NCBI GenBank assembly: GCA_003505715.1
Contig: DNXU01000098.1
Span: 15,250 to 20,809, forward strand
Direction: 5' to 3'
Length of the DNA stretch: 5,560 bases
DNA from: Cyanobacteria bacterium UBA8803
GTDB lineage: Bacteria; Cyanobacteriota; Cyanobacteriia; Cyanobacteriales; Coleofasciculaceae
Each line of letters starts with the position of its first letter. Position 1 is the first letter of the stretch. The notes beneath the pieces are model-generated. The model was not told the DNA's origin. It was given only the letters and a program-made list of their open reading frames with translations, and made no database searches. Made by a program: the position numbers and the translations under genes. Below are positions 5,516 through 5,560 of the stretch, piece after piece.

Positions 5516-5560
5516 TTAAGTCCAGACTAAATATAGCCATGGTGCGTTAGCTTTCGCATA
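5516..5560 (-). CDS. Possible 3' end of an upstream gene (partial)
   Basis: From the right edge a minus-strand frame stays open for 14 codons (YAKANAPWLYLVWT) and stops at TAA, 5516-5518. The only support is position: a terminator-like hairpin begins 10 bases later, as expected for a gene end. Fourteen open codons are common by chance and I do not recognise the peptide. The alternative is that 5506-5560 is noncoding. Confidence 0.2.
   Translation of the reverse strand, partial: YAKANAPWLYLVWT

Noticed and set aside
1..5560. CRISPR array, insertion sequence or phage genes
   Set aside because: No regularly spaced repeats with unique spacers, no transposase or integrase frame and no phage protein were seen on either strand.

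Overview
The window most likely comes from a cyanobacterium, probably a filamentous or other large-genome lineage. Three exact copies of the cyanobacterial HIP1 octamer GCGATCGC (275-282, 2798-2805, 5201-5208) lie within 5.6 kb. There are also a heptamer tandem repeat of the STRR kind at the left edge, a small structured intergenic repeat whose core resembles repeats common in filamentous cyanobacteria, and A+T-rich leaders with weak Shine-Dalgarno sequences. The proteins agree with this, but no 16S or other decisive marker is present.

All three complete genes lie on the minus strand, so the order of transcription runs from high to low coordinates. At the right edge, a possible gene end (5516-5560) is followed by a terminator-like hairpin (5475-5505). 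An A+T-rich control region full of palindromes and direct repeats (about 5366-5460) then precedes a 737-residue thiamine-diphosphate enzyme (3124-5337). This enzyme carries transketolase-type motifs in its N-terminal half and phosphoketolase-type motifs elsewhere. Its 3' untranslated stretch holds a compact three-stem repeat (3015-3082) and ends at a strong intrinsic terminator (2951-2986).

The next unit begins after a long inverted repeat (2820-2912), a HIP1 site and a 30-base homopurine tract with a G-quadruplex pattern (2751-2780). It contains a class I lysyl-tRNA synthetase (1077-2699); most cyanobacteria are known for the unrelated class II enzyme. After 76 bases comes a histone-deacetylase-family hydrolase with a TTG start (80-1000). 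No convincing terminator separates these two, so they may be cotranscribed. A second G-quadruplex-like repeat lies at 1-26.

The genes are not an obvious single pathway. The first is central carbon metabolism, the second translation, and the third a zinc-dependent deacylase of unknown substrate. I see no CRISPR array, transposase, phage gene, tRNA or rRNA. The observations most worth following are the hybrid transketolase/phosphoketolase enzyme, the class I LysRS, and the dense structure packed into the 424-base gap at 2700-3123.
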